A stretch of 64,000 bases of DNA from Poa pratensis. Lineage: Eukaryota > Streptophyta > Magnoliopsida > Poales > Poaceae. The notes under the pieces are model-generated. The model was not told the origin of the DNA and did no database searches. It worked only from the letters and a program-made list of their open reading frames with translations. The translations under genes and the position numbers were made by a program. Where the stretch lies: assembly GCA_947311845.1 (NCBI GenBank), contig CAMZMU010000111.1, positions 14,018,006 through 14,082,005 on the forward strand, in the 5' to 3' direction. How positions within the stretch are numbered: the stretch's first letter is position 1; each line of letters opens with the position of its first letter. Shown here in pieces: positions 1-11,340 of the stretch.

Positions 1-845
1 AGATTTGTGGATTTGGCATGCTTTCTTTGGCATGGCCGGAACTCATAATGACATCAACATGCTGCAATGCTCAACGGTTTTTAACCGACTAACTGAAGGC
101 GAAGCTCTACCATGCAACTACGAGATCAATAGCCATGGGTATGACAACTTTGACAAGGGGTTCTATCTAGCAGATGGCATCTACCCGAGATGGTCTACAT
201 TTGTCAAGACCATCTCCCACCCTCTAGGTCAAAGCCAGTCTCATTTGGCATCAGAACAGGAGGGTGCCAGGAAGGATGTCGAGTGGGCATTTGGTGTGCT
301 ACAATCTCGCTTTGCTATTGTCAGGTATCCTGCTCTAACTTGGTCCAAATAGCAGATGTGGGAGGTGATGATGACTTGTGTGATCTTGCACAACATGATC
401 ATCGAGAGTGAACGTGCTGATCCTCCACGTCCATACTGAGTCCTCTTGCCTAGATTGATCATGAATATGCGGATTTGACGGTAGACTTTGCCACTTTTCT
501 CACAATTAATGCTGAAATTAAGGATGAAGGAGCACACGAGTAACTGCAAAATGATTTAGTTGCGCATCTGTGGGCACTCAAAGGCCAAGCAGACGACCAT
601 CCTAATTGACTGCCCAATTTATTTTAATTTTAATAATTGTATGCGCTATTTGATTTATGTATTCAGTTCTACATTAAAATTTTATTTTAGACATACTATT
701 TTAATTTGTGATATGTGAGCGTCTATTGGGAGCGACCGGTGGGTAGCGGCGCTCCCAATAGGCTGCAACGCTTGCCGGCGCGTCCAATAGCGCCCGTCCG
801 ACAACTTTGTCGGACGCTGTATTGGACGCGGAGGTGAAGATGCTC
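1..845 (+). mobile_element. PIF/Harbinger DNA transposon, 3' part (cut by window edge)
   Basis: This is the 3' end of a PIF/Harbinger-superfamily transposon whose 5' part lies outside the window. It holds the C-terminal part of the transposase followed by about 240 bp of AT-rich DNA. The final ~125 bp is palindrome-rich, with several copies of a 'gcgtccaata'/'tattggacgc' motif. The element ends with TGAAGATGCTC, whose reverse complement GAGCATCTTC is a typical start for this superfamily in grasses. It is followed by TTA (846-848), the 3-bp target duplication preferred by Harbinger. The matching 5' terminus is off-window, so the assignment rests on the transposase and the 3' end. Confidence 0.75.
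5..600 (+). pseudogene. PIF/Harbinger transposase (DDE_Tnp_4, HARBI1/ALP1-like), C-terminal fragment
   Basis: The open frame from 5 to 352 reads as the catalytic core of a Harbinger nuclease-type transposase. Its three expected acidic positions are visible: the D of HNDINM, the D of YLADGIYP, and the E in the [20 protein letters not shown] stretch that is highly conserved in this family. A stop follows the ALTWSK segment at about 350. The same frame then continues with recognisable C-terminal residues (a VILHNMIIE stretch), interrupted by further stops to about 600. The copy is therefore inactive. The N-terminal half, including the first catalytic region, lies outside the window. Confidence 0.8.
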
Positions 846-848
846 TTA

Positions 849-2474
849 TCTTATTGCTAGAATGATAATGCTAGTGCTCCGACTGATTGATGCTAGATCG
901 AATTTCCTTATATTATCGGGCATAAAGACAGATGGCTTTGGCGATTTGATCGTAATTGTATAGTGAGCCGAAAACAGCGGGGATTACGGGCCAAATCATG
1001 CGAGCTTTTGTCCCCCGCTATGGATCGGTCCAGCGATTATCATGACCTCGCAAATCTTGTCGAAGAAGCTGGCATGAGAGTGGAAAATAAGGATTAGATT
1101 TCAGACGACTAATAATTCGCGTACATCGTCCTCGTCAGAGCTCACTTATTACGCCCTTAGCCACAGGGCACTGATCAATGGCTAGGTAGTGACCCGGAGA
1201 TTTTCGTTGCGGACTGAAGAACCTTGCGGCTGCAAGCCACCAAATTGGCATATCCCTGGTGTCAAGGGATTTGCCTGTCATGGCTCGAATCAAGCCAGAC
1301 AGGTGCCAAAGTGACAGACCGGCCGGTGCTTGGACGACCAGCTAGCTAAGTTATATATCAAACAGCTTGCTAAGTTGCTATATATCATCTCTGAAACCCA
1401 AACAGCGCGTGCACCAGTGGACCTGGAGGGGCCAAAAGCCAGAAGAAACAACTTGCTCAAATGCGCCGCAGAACAAGACGGCGGGCTCGAGCATCAGCAA
1501 CCGTGGATGGCACTTTGTTTCTTGTTGTCTTGTTGCACACTGTAGTTTGATTCCGCGACTCCCTGTTTTGCGTTCAACTTCGCCGGGATTCACGGGGGAG
1601 CAATGGAGCCTTCTGTGGGCGTGGAGACGAAACTAGTGCCGGCGTTTATCTTCCGGCGGCGGACTTTCTTTGGCTCATCGTCTAGCGACGATTGGTGAAC
1701 CTCTCTGATGAGCTAACGAAATGACCTCTCGCTGAACTTGCATGTCGTGTCGTGTGTCGATTTTCTCTTGATTTGGACACAGGCTTGAATTGTTCCTTGC
1801 TTTACGCAAACAGTGCCATTGGGGACAATGGGAATACTACTCTACTCCCACAATGGTTAAGCTATTCTCTATGAAATACCCGTGTGAGCTTTCTGCATTC
1901 TAGATGCAATAACAGTGAACTGATGATTTCCATTTTTTGTACTGTAATACACTGATGAACACTTAGGGGGAGTACACTGATGAACTGTGAGCAACACTTC
2001 AGAAATTCTTCAGAGACGTGGTTCCCCAACTCCCTGAAAATTTTCTTTTTCAGAAAGTCCCGGAGAATTAGTTGCGGCCTAGTGCTGGGCACAACGACAG
2101 TACCCTAGCGGCCCACGATTGGCACTTGGCGAAAGTATCGGCATTGGCCCAGCCTGGTCTTACATGATGTCTTGGCACCTTCGAGGTACCCGGGTTGTAA
2201 TTTCACAGCAGAGGCCCATCACATCTACGCAGCCTATACAGCCCGTGTTGATTCCATGCTCAGCCGCGTGCACCGCGCGGCCCTGCTTCTCTTGCGTGGG
2301 TTCGAGGTAAACATCAACTGGGTTAAGACTTCAGAATAAGTTTCGCACGTTTCGAAAAAAAGAATAAGTTTCAAAAAAAAAAAAAAACTGGGTTCAGCAC
2401 CTGAATCTGCACGGCAACGAGATGGCCCCATCCCGGCATCCCGCTACCAGTAAAAAGATTTGAAATCCATATCC
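849..2474. other. Intergenic stretch, no gene recognised
   Basis: Only short unsupported open frames occur here, with no splice-compatible chain and no known motif. There are A-rich runs near 2355-2387. The segment separates the Harbinger fragment from the fold-back elements. Confidence 0.5.
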
Positions 2475-2812
2475 GCTCATAAGTCTAGATGCATCCATTG
2501 TTTAACAAACATATTTTAAAATGTCAAAAAATTCAAAATAAAATTTTCGGATATACTAGATGATATTTTATTTTAGCAAAAAAGTTTCACGAAGAAAAGA
2601 CATTTTTTGTGCGCTGTGCAAAAAAAAAAAAAATCTGGGTTTGGGAGTTTTTTTTGTCTTTTTTGCACATGTCACGAAAAATGTCTTGTCTTCGCGAAAC
2701 TTTTTGGGCTAACAAAAAATTCATGATGCATATTCGAAATTTTATTTGGAATTTTTAACATTTTAAAAATGTTTTACATAACCGGTTCATCAACACCCGT
2801 GAGTTGAAACGT
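2475..2812. mobile_element. Fold-back MITE-like element, copy 1
   Basis: The two halves are inverted copies of each other. The left end begins CTCATAAGTCTAGATGCATC, and the reverse complement of the right end begins CTCACGGGTGTTGATGAACC. Inside, 'attttaaaatgtcaaaaa' near 2513 is mirrored by 'tttttaacattttaaaaat' near 2750, and 'gaagaaaagacattttt' by 'aaaaatgtcttgtcttc'. There is no coding capacity. It is the same family as the element at 3233-3597. The superfamily is unknown because no clear target duplication was seen. Confidence 0.65.
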
Positions 2813-3232
2813 CGTGTCTTCCACCGATCCATAGCAAAATAGTACAGTTCTACCATTTTCGTTCTTCGTATAATTCACTGCACCCCTAGTAGTAAACATT
2901 TGCCTTCTTAAAAATACCACGGACAACTGAATACCGAGTATAAAACTTTGATATACGTGTTTACCACATCGCAAAAGATGTTTTACTATGATGTGTAAAC
3001 ACGTTGCGAAGGTTGAACATAGTATACCTAGATATACGTGTTTTCATATAATTTTCTTGTTGTTGTTAGATTAAATGGATTTCACTCTATTCCATTTCAT
3101 ACAAACGAAACAACAATATCCATGCAGCATTAAGCTTAAAGCCTAAATAAAAACACAACATAAACCCAAGTCTTAGCATATTTTAAGCTAAGCTTCAAAT
3201 TACATCAGCTCATCAGGGAAATCATTTTCAGC

Positions 3233-3597
3233 TCACAGGTGTAGATGCACCCAGTATACAAAAATGATATTTTAAAATGTCAAAAAAATCCAAACAAAAA
3301 ATTCAGATATACGTTCCACATATTCTACGTTCGCACAATTTTTTCATAAAAAATGACATTTTTTACGCCCTATGTATAAAAGACAAAATTTGGTGCTCCA
3401 AAATAAATTTTCACGAAACAATTATTTGTCTTTTTTACCCATGCCACAGTAAATGTCAATTTTTAACGAAACTTTTTGTGCAAACATAGAATATGCTGGT
3501 GTATATCCAAAATTTTGTTGGAATGTTTTGACATTTTAAAAAGTATTTACAAATATTTTACATAGTGGGTACATCTACACCTACGAGTCGAAACACC
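3233..3597. mobile_element. Fold-back MITE-like element, copy 2
   Basis: This is a second member of the family at 2475-2812. It begins CACAGGTGTAGATGCACCC and ends with the inverted GGGTACATCTACACC. 'Aaaatgtcaaaaaaatcc' near 3275 is mirrored by 'ggaatgttttgacatttt' near 3520. Homology with copy 1 runs on past the right end (a GAAAC..CGTGTCT motif in both), so the true boundary may lie 20 bp further out. Confidence 0.65.
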
Positions 3598-3606
3598 GTG
3601 TCTAGC

Positions 3607-3610
<4 letters not shown>

Positions 3611-3644
<34 letters not shown>
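3611..3644. repeat. (CT)n microsatellite
   Basis: About 17 uninterrupted CT units lie immediately 5' of a retroposon insertion. Confidence 0.9.
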
Positions 3645-3646
<2 letters not shown>

Positions 3647-3661
3647 TTAAGGCCATTTTTT

Positions 3662-3901
3662 TTCGAAACCGAGGCAAAAGCTTTGCCTCATATTTTATTA
3701 AGCAGAAGGTGCCCGATTTATTATGGAAGAAACCGGGCGAAAACCATACAACAACACAACCCATGGGGCGAAGCCCCACAACCTCAAGAAACCACGACGC
3801 CGCACGACACGGCCACCCACAGCCCAAGCTGCACCAGGAAAGCCGCTCGCAGACCACGGACGTCACACCACCATCCGGGGCCGCCGCCCCGGCCTAAAAG
3901 A
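3662..3901 (-). mobile_element. 5'-truncated non-LTR retroposon fragment (240 bp)
   Basis: The insert is flanked by a perfect 15-bp duplication, TTAAGGCCATTTTTT, at 3647-3661 and 3902-3916. It starts with a T-run on the plus strand, which is a poly(A) tail on the minus strand, followed by a hairpin-forming 'ggcaaaagctttgcc' near the 3' end. Long variable target duplications, a tail and 5' truncation are hallmarks of target-primed reverse transcription (LINE machinery). No coding frame is retained. The GC-rich interior shares a 'ccggggccgccgcccc' motif with the segment at 11.34-12.64 kb. Confidence 0.75.
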
Positions 3902-3916
3902 TTAAGGCCATTTTTT

Positions 3917-4472
3917 CATGTTTGTAGAACATCATTGTTGTTGCAACTACTTTACACAAATATTTGATTGTATTTTTTATTGTTATATAATTATTCACAC
4001 CATTGGTCGTACTCTCATAAAAGTGCAAATTCAACAATTTGACCATCAAAACATAAATTGACATTGGTGACTCCTCTTAGTTTTAACTTTCAAATACATA
4101 TGAACATCCAAACACTACAATTGTTCATCAATCTCAATATCTATATCCCGTGATATTTTGCATTTGAGCCATTGCGGTGTCAAACCAGCAAATATCTGCA
4201 TTTAAACGCACGCTAGAAAATCTTGTGTCCACTAAACAAAGAGACGACGAGGCGAGTGCTTAGCATTTCCGAAGTTCTATAACAGTGAACGTGAGTAGCA
4301 GTCTAGCACTACAGAGAAAAGTATTACAAGCAATTATCACAATAAACAAGGGCAGACTGGCAAGAAACTGTCAAACTCCATATCTCCCGTTCCAGTTCTC
4401 CCGTAGTCCCGTCCCGTCCCGCACCGACGTCAGCGAAGACGACTTGGAACCTTCCAGAATCTTCCAATCGCG
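3917..4472. other. Upstream region of the BSD-domain gene
   Basis: AT-rich intergenic DNA becomes pyrimidine-rich near 4370-4420, probably promoter and 5' UTR of the gene starting at 4473. No convincing TATA box was seen, and no other gene is supported. Confidence 0.45.
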
Positions 4473-7400
4473 ATGGATCTCTGGGGAAGGGCTCGGTCCT
4501 TCGCCGGCGAGGCGGCGAGGCTGTCGCAGGAGCTGTCGGTGGAGGCGGCCAAGCGGTCGTCGGTGCTGGTCTCTGAGACGGCGAAGAAGTCCAAGGAGAT
4601 CTTCTCGGAGACCGCCACCAAGTCCCGCGAGATCGCCGCGGAGGCCACGAAGCAGGCCGACCTCCTGGCCGGCCAGATCATGCACCTCGCATCGGACATC
4701 CCCGTCCCCTCCATGCCGCCCATCCCCGCGATCCCGCCCATCCCCTCCGCGGCCGAGTCGGGTCCCGACCCCGCTGAGCTCGAGCGGTACGGCATCACCG
4801 AAGACCTCCGCGATTTCGTCAACGGCATGACCATAAGCACCTTCCGCGACTTCCCCTTGCAAGGTGCGGTTTACTCACGGTTGGGTTTTAGGGGATTTGA
4901 GGCGCTGGATTGTCTTATTGGATAATTTGTTGCGCAGATGAGCCGGAGATGTCGGATGTGCCCACGGTGTCGAATGTGCGTCAGGATCTGAACGAATGGC
5001 AGGCTAGGCACGCCACTCTCGTCCTCTCAGCCGTCAAGGTTTTGTTTCCGTTTACCATTTCTGTCAGTGGGTGTTTTGGTGCATGTGATTCCACAGGGGA
5101 TTGGGTTCTGTGACTCGATCGATTGAGTGGAGATGAATGTTTTTAGTTTCAAACAATCGAGAGTATTAGAGTGATCGTTATTCTGGAGGATAGATTAATT
5201 TACGAATGGTGTGATAGTTGTAGCTAACTGAACAGTTAGTACATTGCTGACTAATCAAGACCAAGGGAATGTCAAACTTATCTAGAGTGGTGATGAATGT
5301 TTTTAGTTTCAAATAATCTAGAGTACTAGAGTGATCATTATTCTGGAGAATTGATTAATTTTGGATTGGTGTGATAGTTATAGCTAACTGAATACTTAGA
5401 CATTGCTGACTAATCAAGACCCGGAGAATGTTATATATGATACTTGTGTTTCATACTTTGCATAGATCAGAATGTACCCTAGATAAGTTTGAATTGTATT
5501 TCACTATAATATTAGGACAAATTGCTGGACGTCTTAACAACACAAAGTTTCCAAATAATAGGTTGTAAAATCGGCACATCTTGATTGGCCTTAACATCTT
5601 TAAGATGAGCGTGTATAGATGAATGGATAAAATATTGGGAGATCTGCGACACTTGAACACTAAAAGGTCTAAAATGCATGGTTTGAGTTATTGGCACAAC
5701 ATAAGAAAGTAGATTCTACCGATGATTGCTTTTGTACACCTGTGTTAAACTAAATTTGAGTCCCGAAACTGATATGCCAGTTTTGTGGTAACCAGAAGTA
5801 GAGGCAAACAGGAGCATCAAGAGAGGCTTAATTCTATAGTAATGTGTGATGAAATTATGTTGGTTCAAACTGTGTTAGTGCCCATATTTTTGTGCACTGA
5901 TTGTTGCCAGTGTGTTATCAGGTGGGGTGCTTTTATTTAGGAACCTTTGTTATTAACTCTGCTTCCTGCCTGCGATGAATGATGAAATGAACACTGATCT
6001 GCATATGTAACGAGTGAGCTGATTTCTTTAGTCGAATCAGACTACCCTATCAGAAGGCTAAAATAGTTTGTCAATTACCTTCTCTCCTTTAGGATTATAG
6101 TTTGATGAGATCTATATCTTTGATCTGTACTTGGTTTCTACAAGTTGACTGCTGGTTTAGTTCGATCAGCCTCCATCGGTCTAGTAATTTATTGCCCTGT
6201 TAACGCGCATAATAGTTTTTTTTTTGGGTTAACCTGGTTATTAGCTCGCTATCCATTAAAAATTATACCAGTCTATCAGGTTATTCTACAAGTGCCTAAT
6301 TTTGTATCTTATCAAAATTCTGAGTACTGCTATCTTATATCCAGGAAATGTCAAAGTTCAGATATGAGCTATGCCCACGATACATGAAAGAGCGTAAATT
6401 CTGGCGAATTTACTTCTTGCTAGTAAACAACTATGTAACCCCGTAAGTCTTCTACCCGTCCTGCTTACTGTTGGCTCATGCTATGTATCCTAATACATGT
6501 TGTGGTCATTGGTTAACACATGGCAAACTTTTGCATCATAAGTTTGTCTAACAGAATGGTTGCCCCTTGCCACCTATTACCTGAATTATGAAGAACATGT
6601 TTTATTAAATTACGACATAAATATTATAGATACTTTATTTCTTCAAAGTAAACCGAATAAATATCCATCAGAATTGTTAGTTCAAAGTTTGTTTTGTCCA
6701 ATCCAATTCGTAGGATCTTGCATATTGGATTGGAAGAATCTTTTCCTTTCTGAAACCTGGATGATTTGTCACTTATCCCAGTGTCACACTTGCTCTAGTC
6801 ATGGTTCTTTAGCTTGTGAAATCCCACCGGTTCAATAACCCAATAGAATACTTCTATATTGATGAATGAAAATTTATGTTCGCAAGCAGTGATTAATTGG
6901 TTGGTGCCATACTGTTTTGGACTCATCACATACTTCACCTGCCTCATGCCTGCATATATGTCTTCATGGTATGTAGCAGGAACAAGGATGGATCTTATAG
7001 CCTAGTGTAATTCGCAATTTGAAATCGTGAGCAATCAGGCTAGATGTTTTTCTTTGTTTTCTTGTTGCAAGGCTCAGTGTTTTTCTGGTTGAGCTAAATG
7101 GTTTGATTTTCAAGTGCTATGATCCTACGTATGTTCGCCCGTTATTTTGAGCATAGTTTTCTTGCACACTAATGTTGATCCTCGATACCTTGTTGGCTTG
7201 AATGTAACCCAAATAGTTACGAGACCAAATATTTTGAGGAGCTGAAAGTGAAAGCCGAGGAGGAAAAAATGGTCTCCCAGAAGGAAATATCAGAGACCTC
7301 ACAAGCTACAACTTCAGAACAGAAAGACACGAAAGTGCCAAGCAAGACATCTACCTCATCAAATCGAGAGCAGGATCTGGATGTCTTTCTTCTCGGAGAT

Positions 7401-8061
7401 TTGGGCAGTGAAGATGAGGGTCCTGGTATGCTATTCACTTTCCTGCAATCCATCTCATCAATTGCTACATGCTCCTGCATTTCTTGTACATGACTCTTTT
7501 TTCTGGTTATTACTTGCAGATGATGGTGATGATGATGATGGGCTAGACGATGACTTTGATAAGATAGATGGTACAACAGTAAGTACACCTGCTACCTTAG
7601 AACATATACTGTAACTGGGCACTGGTATTCATTCTAGTGTTTCATACCTAATTACCTATGGAATGAAGTTTTGATGTGCGGTTACAGTATTGGACAAACA
7701 TTGTGCATTTGGAATTCCTTGTTGTAGTGCGACATATATAAGGCGTGGTAATTATTTTTGTTGTGTTGTGGTGTACAAGAAAAGCATGTCCAGGTGGAAG
7801 TACAGACCTTTGACTTTTAGTAGCGTGGGCTTGAATTCATTTAACAGCTAGAGCCTTATTGCTATACCAGTAGGCAACATAGGTGCCTCTTCTTGAGCAC
7901 TTCCGAGTTTGACGTGCTCAAGACATATAAGATCTTCTCTTTCCAGCTGTCATGTATGGATCACGCTAACACCACAACTCTTGCTTTTGCAGGGCTTAGA
8001 AAGTGACGACGACGACGATAAGAAGCCAGCAGCAGCCAAGGCTGAAAGTGAAAAGGAGTAG
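4473..8061 (+). CDS. BSD-domain-containing protein, six exons, 308 aa
   Basis: Exons read 4473-4863, 4938-5038, 6345-6442, 7217-7425, 7520-7578 and 7993-8061. All introns are GT-AG, the phases agree, and the total is 927 nt including TAG. Residues 8-68 form an amphipathic Ala/Ser/Lys/Glu-rich region with an 11-residue-like repeat (SETAKKSKEI, SETATKSREI, AEATKQADLL). A Pro-Ile linker (PPIPAIPPIP) follows. Residues ~101-205 are a BSD domain, ending with the family's aromatic signature (FRYELCPRYMKERKFWRIYF). The tail is Ser/Thr- then Asp-rich and very acidic (DDGDDDDGLDDD, DDDDDK). BSD domains occur in TFIIH p62-like, synapse-associated and DOS2-like proteins; the plant single-BSD proteins of this size are poorly characterised, so no process is assigned. 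The start is the first ATG of a GC-rich first exon and matches the usual MDLWxRARSF opening. A polyadenylation hexamer lies at 8330-8335. Confidence 0.93.
5126..5430. repeat. Tandem duplication (~158 bp x 2) in intron 2 of the BSD gene
   Basis: Two adjacent diverged copies start with GATGAATGTTTTTAGTTTCA at about 5132 and 5291, and end with 'gctgactaatcaagacc' near 5263 and 5422. No open frame is involved. Confidence 0.8.
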
Positions 8062-8992
8062 CTCTGATATGCGCTCCCTAGTATACACAGGTGGGGTTGA
8101 CCACAAAGGCGCTGCGTAGCTCGGATTCCAGCTGCCACTGTACATTGCAATGTTTACATCTTTGCCGTCTCCCGTTGAAGCAATGTTATTCTTGTTATTG
8201 AAGTCTAGAGAACTGTTCCTTCTGCTCTGGCATTTTTTGTTTTGTTTCTAGGGTGTTCTCTATTACGTAAGCTGTTATTCTTCAGAGTGTTGTGAACTGA
8301 ATTTGAGCCTGGATTGACTCCTCATGTGAAATAAAATCCCCATCCTATTCTCCACAAGGTCGATTCAGTATCATCATCTGATGGATCATACAGTATTTTT
8401 GTTCGAAAGTCGAAAGAATGCAGCAAAACTTAAAAATGCGTTAAATTAATGGGTTCATGAAATGACAAGCATTACTGTGGCAACCAATCATGTTTACTAA
8501 CCTTTCCAAATACAATTTTAGAAATAACAAAAAGAAAAACTTTAAGTTCATATTGCCAAACAAAAGTTTTAAACAGTTTGAAATTATGAATGGAGGGTCG
8601 GCCAAAACGAGCCAACCCTATTAATTCCCAGAAATTATGTCGGCCATATGTCTTGATAGCCATACAGCACCCATCAGCTAAGGATGGACGTGGCATACAT
8701 AGCCAACCGACCCTTTTTAAGTTGCAACCATCCCATGCCGCTCCTATTTGTACCCTTCCACCGCCTGCGCTTCTCCTTGCCTCCGCGAGGTGGGATTATT
8801 CAGCGCTCTCGGCGTGGGTGCTCATATGCCGGAGGCCGGAGCTCTCTCTCACAACATGCCAGCCCATGAGCTGTTCCTTTTGCACAGCACGGCCCATATA
8901 TAACCCAAAAGGAAGAACATTCAAAGAGTACACCCTGGAACTACTCTGGGCCATACCGTGCACCTATCTTTCACTCCACGCACCCATTCAAG
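8062..8992. other. 3' UTR of the BSD gene and intergenic DNA
   Basis: The 3' UTR probably runs to ~20 nt past AATAAA at 8330-8335. Beyond that no gene is supported; the 137-codon frame at 8590-9003 has no recognisable motif and unusual composition. Confidence 0.5.
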
Positions 8993-9225
8993 GGCTCCTT
9001 TAATTAAAAGGAATTGATCAATAAATAAAAAAAGAATTTGAAACGAATTGTGTAGAATTTTTAGAGGATTTGGATCATTAGGATATTTTCCTACAAAGAT
9101 TGATTGATTCGCATGATTACAGTCCTTTGTAATTGCTACAAAGGATTCCTTTGCACTCTATTAATTCCCCTCCACTCAAAACTATGTTTACAATCTTTTT
9201 AGTTTTCCTGTAAAATCAAACACCC
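8993..9225. mobile_element. Tourist-like (PIF/Harbinger) MITE, probable
   Basis: It starts GGGCTCCTTTAATTAAAAGG and ends ATCAAACACCC, an imperfect inverted pair (GGG...TTT.ATT). Such termini are typical of small Tourist-like elements in grasses. The interior is AT-rich and non-coding. No clean TTA/TAA duplication was found, so boundaries and class are tentative. Confidence 0.5.
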
Positions 9226-10043
9226 ATGAACCTAAAAACCTGTAATTCCTAATCATATAGAATTGAAAAGGCGATATCGCTCCAGTCCTACGTTTTGCCT
9301 ATTCCCGCGAATCAAAGGATCCCCTACTTCTATCGTTCACTTCATGTGCCCATTCAAAATTGTGAAATGGTTGAATTGTCTCGACCCAGAGCCACTGGTA
9401 CACAGACTACACAACCAACCCTTCACAGCCAGAGTCAAGTCCTCTCTGTAACGAATATAAGTGGGGTTGTGGGGGCACAAGTTTGGGAAACTGGTGATTT
9501 GTTCAGAAAACATAACATACGCAAAAAAACGTGATTGTTCAGAGAACTGGAAGAAGGGAAAAAAAAAGACCCCACGGCTCTGCTGGCTATTGCCTTGTCT
9601 GAATCTTGTTTTCTTCTTAACGGGTGTTTTTGTTTATTTGTTCTTGCATCGTTATTTTTCTTGAACTGCTAGTGCTACGTACATACGCTGGTGTTTTTAG
9701 TACTCTCAACTAATTTAGTTTTTTTTTAATAACAGGAATCGCTCCCCGGCTTCATTCTCAAATCTCAACTAATTTAGCATTTCTTTCAACTGACTGCACT
9801 TCTGGCTCTTTTTCAACTAGTACTAGTGCTGCATTTCAGACATGCACTATTTGCACTCGTTACATCGGAGTGACGGGAGCCCGGCAGTAAACTACGCCCA
9901 CATGCTACTTAATAACTCGATCTTGAGCTTTCGCTGACTGAATCTTTAATATCAACCGAGAAAAATGTGACCTTCAAAGAGATCAGCACCTTTGACAATG
10001 CACTTGCAGACTTGCTTTCTTGCCGTGCTCGTTCCTGGTCGAT
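9226..10043. other. Region upstream of the DUF1218-like pseudogene
   Basis: No gene was recognised apart from the small retroposon insertion at 9719-9762. It probably includes the former promoter and 5' UTR of the pseudogene starting at 10044. Confidence 0.4.
9719..9762 (-). mobile_element. Very short (44 bp) retroposon insertion with 15-bp target duplication
   Basis: A perfect direct repeat, TCTCAACTAATTTAG, at 9704-9718 and 9763-9777 encloses 44 bp. The insert begins with a T-run on the plus strand, followed by 'aataacaggaatcgctcccc'. This fits an extremely 5'-truncated LINE-type insertion in minus orientation. Confidence 0.7.
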
Positions 10044-11320
10044 ATGGAGAAAGACGCAGTGCTGGTGTGTATAATTCTGGGCTTCCTCGGCTCGATCGCC
10101 GTTACCCTGGGATTCGTCGCCAACTCCTATAGTTCCAAGGCATGGATTCCAAACTCAAACCATTTTTCATCAACTATTTGGATCCGCGCTAAGCAAATTT
10201 GTGATGGTAATTAATGGTAATATTTGGAGATTATTGCACTTCACTTATAATGTTTACCCACCTACGAGCATTACGAATCTGTTTGGTAGTTGGTTAAATG
10301 GCATAGATAAAATTACTAAAGCTCGCATTCGTATTGGTGTTGCGGCCATCTTGTGGGCTACTTGGAACTGTAGAAATGATATTGTTTTTAACAAATCAAA
10401 CTACACTCATTATTTGCAGGTTATACACAAGGCGTGCTATTGGATCCACTCATGGTCATTCCTACTCCCTGCGGACCAGCGTGGGCTTATGGATGCCGGA
10501 TGTACCCGTATGCTGTCGATTGTGCGGGCTATCTTCAGCCGGGGAGGATGGCTTCAACCTAGACGTCTAGATGTTTAATATTCATTTGTTCGAGTGGCTG
10601 ATCTTTGTGGCCACCTTAAGCGACCCATGAATTGTGAACTTGTACTCTTGGATGTTAAATAATTGCGGGTGGTTGTGTGCATCTTTTGGATGCAGAGGCC
10701 GGGGATCCGCACCCCCTTATCTAAAATAAAATAAAATTAATGGTATCTCCGGTCCGTGGCGTACGACGGGACCAACTGCGTGTACAGCAGCCCGCCGCCG
10801 GCGATAGGGTGCGGTGTCGTTCCTGGTGCTCATCAACCAGGTCATCGTCGCCGCCTACACGAGCGGCTGGTGCATGTGCTGGTGCCGCTGCTGCTGCCCC
10901 TGCTGGACCAAGCGGCGCCGGGCGGCGGCTCCGCCGTCCAAGAGGCGCAGGCTCGGCATCGTTCTCTCCCTGTTTTCCTGGTCCGTCGTCACTCGCTAAC
11001 GATTCACGGCGCTGCGTGTTGATCTCTGAATCTCTAAGGACGCGCATGCTAGTTCTTGCAGTGCAGGGTTCTCACGACCGTGGCGGTGGTGGTGTTCATC
11101 CTCGGCGTAACGGAGAACAACTCGCGAGAAGAGCCACCGGTTTCTAAAACCCCGACTTCATACATGTGCAAGGACCCGGAGAAGATCGGGAATTTCCCGA
11201 CCGCATCCCTGTCCTCTCTCATCGCCGTCGTGCTCGGGATCGCTTCGTGCATGTTGCTCGAGACGGCGGCGCCGGAGACGCCGCCCCACGTGTTGTTTGG
11301 GGTGGAGATTGCCGGTGCGA
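10044..11320 (+). pseudogene. DUF1218-like four-helix membrane protein, disrupted
   Basis: Three coding blocks read as one small plant membrane protein. Block 1 (10044-~10139) starts MEKDAVLVCIILGFLG and holds the first transmembrane helix. Block 2 (~10759-10979) holds the AYDGTNCVYSSPP motif (a cysteine-bearing loop typical of DUF1218 proteins), a second helix, a Cys/Trp-rich stretch (WCMCWCRCCCPCW) and a basic loop. Block 3 (from ~11067, after an intron with donor GTCCGT at about 10980) starts VLTTVAVVVFILGV and holds the last two helices and a YMCKDPEKIG loop. A LINE insertion (10220-10734) sits between blocks 1 and 2, and block 2 has a frame break near 10818. DUF1218 members are ER/plasma-membrane proteins, some linked to secondary-wall formation in Arabidopsis; this copy is probably non-functional. 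The name is inferred from motif order. Confidence 0.72.
10220..10734 (+). mobile_element. LINE 3'-end fragment inserted in the DUF1218-like gene
   Basis: The insert is flanked by an 11-bp duplication, AATTAATGGTA, at 10209-10219 and 10735-10745. It ends in an A-rich tail (taaaataaaataaa). The frame 10220-10578 encodes the C-terminal region downstream of a plant LINE reverse transcriptase (zinc-binding zf-RVT type), with the family's ILWATWNCRNDIVFNKSN stretch. The 3' UTR carries 'gcagaggccggggat', common at 3' ends of grass LINEs. It is 5'-truncated, as usual for LINE insertions. Confidence 0.85.
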
Positions 11321-11340
11321 GCACGAGGCAGCAAAGCCAA

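Noticed and set aside
1330..1636. Overlapping short frames on both strands
   Set aside because: No recognisable domain, and mutually overlapping frames of similar length.
8590..9003. 137-codon frame downstream of the BSD gene
   Set aside because: No motif, no splice-compatible partner, and it runs into a MITE terminus.
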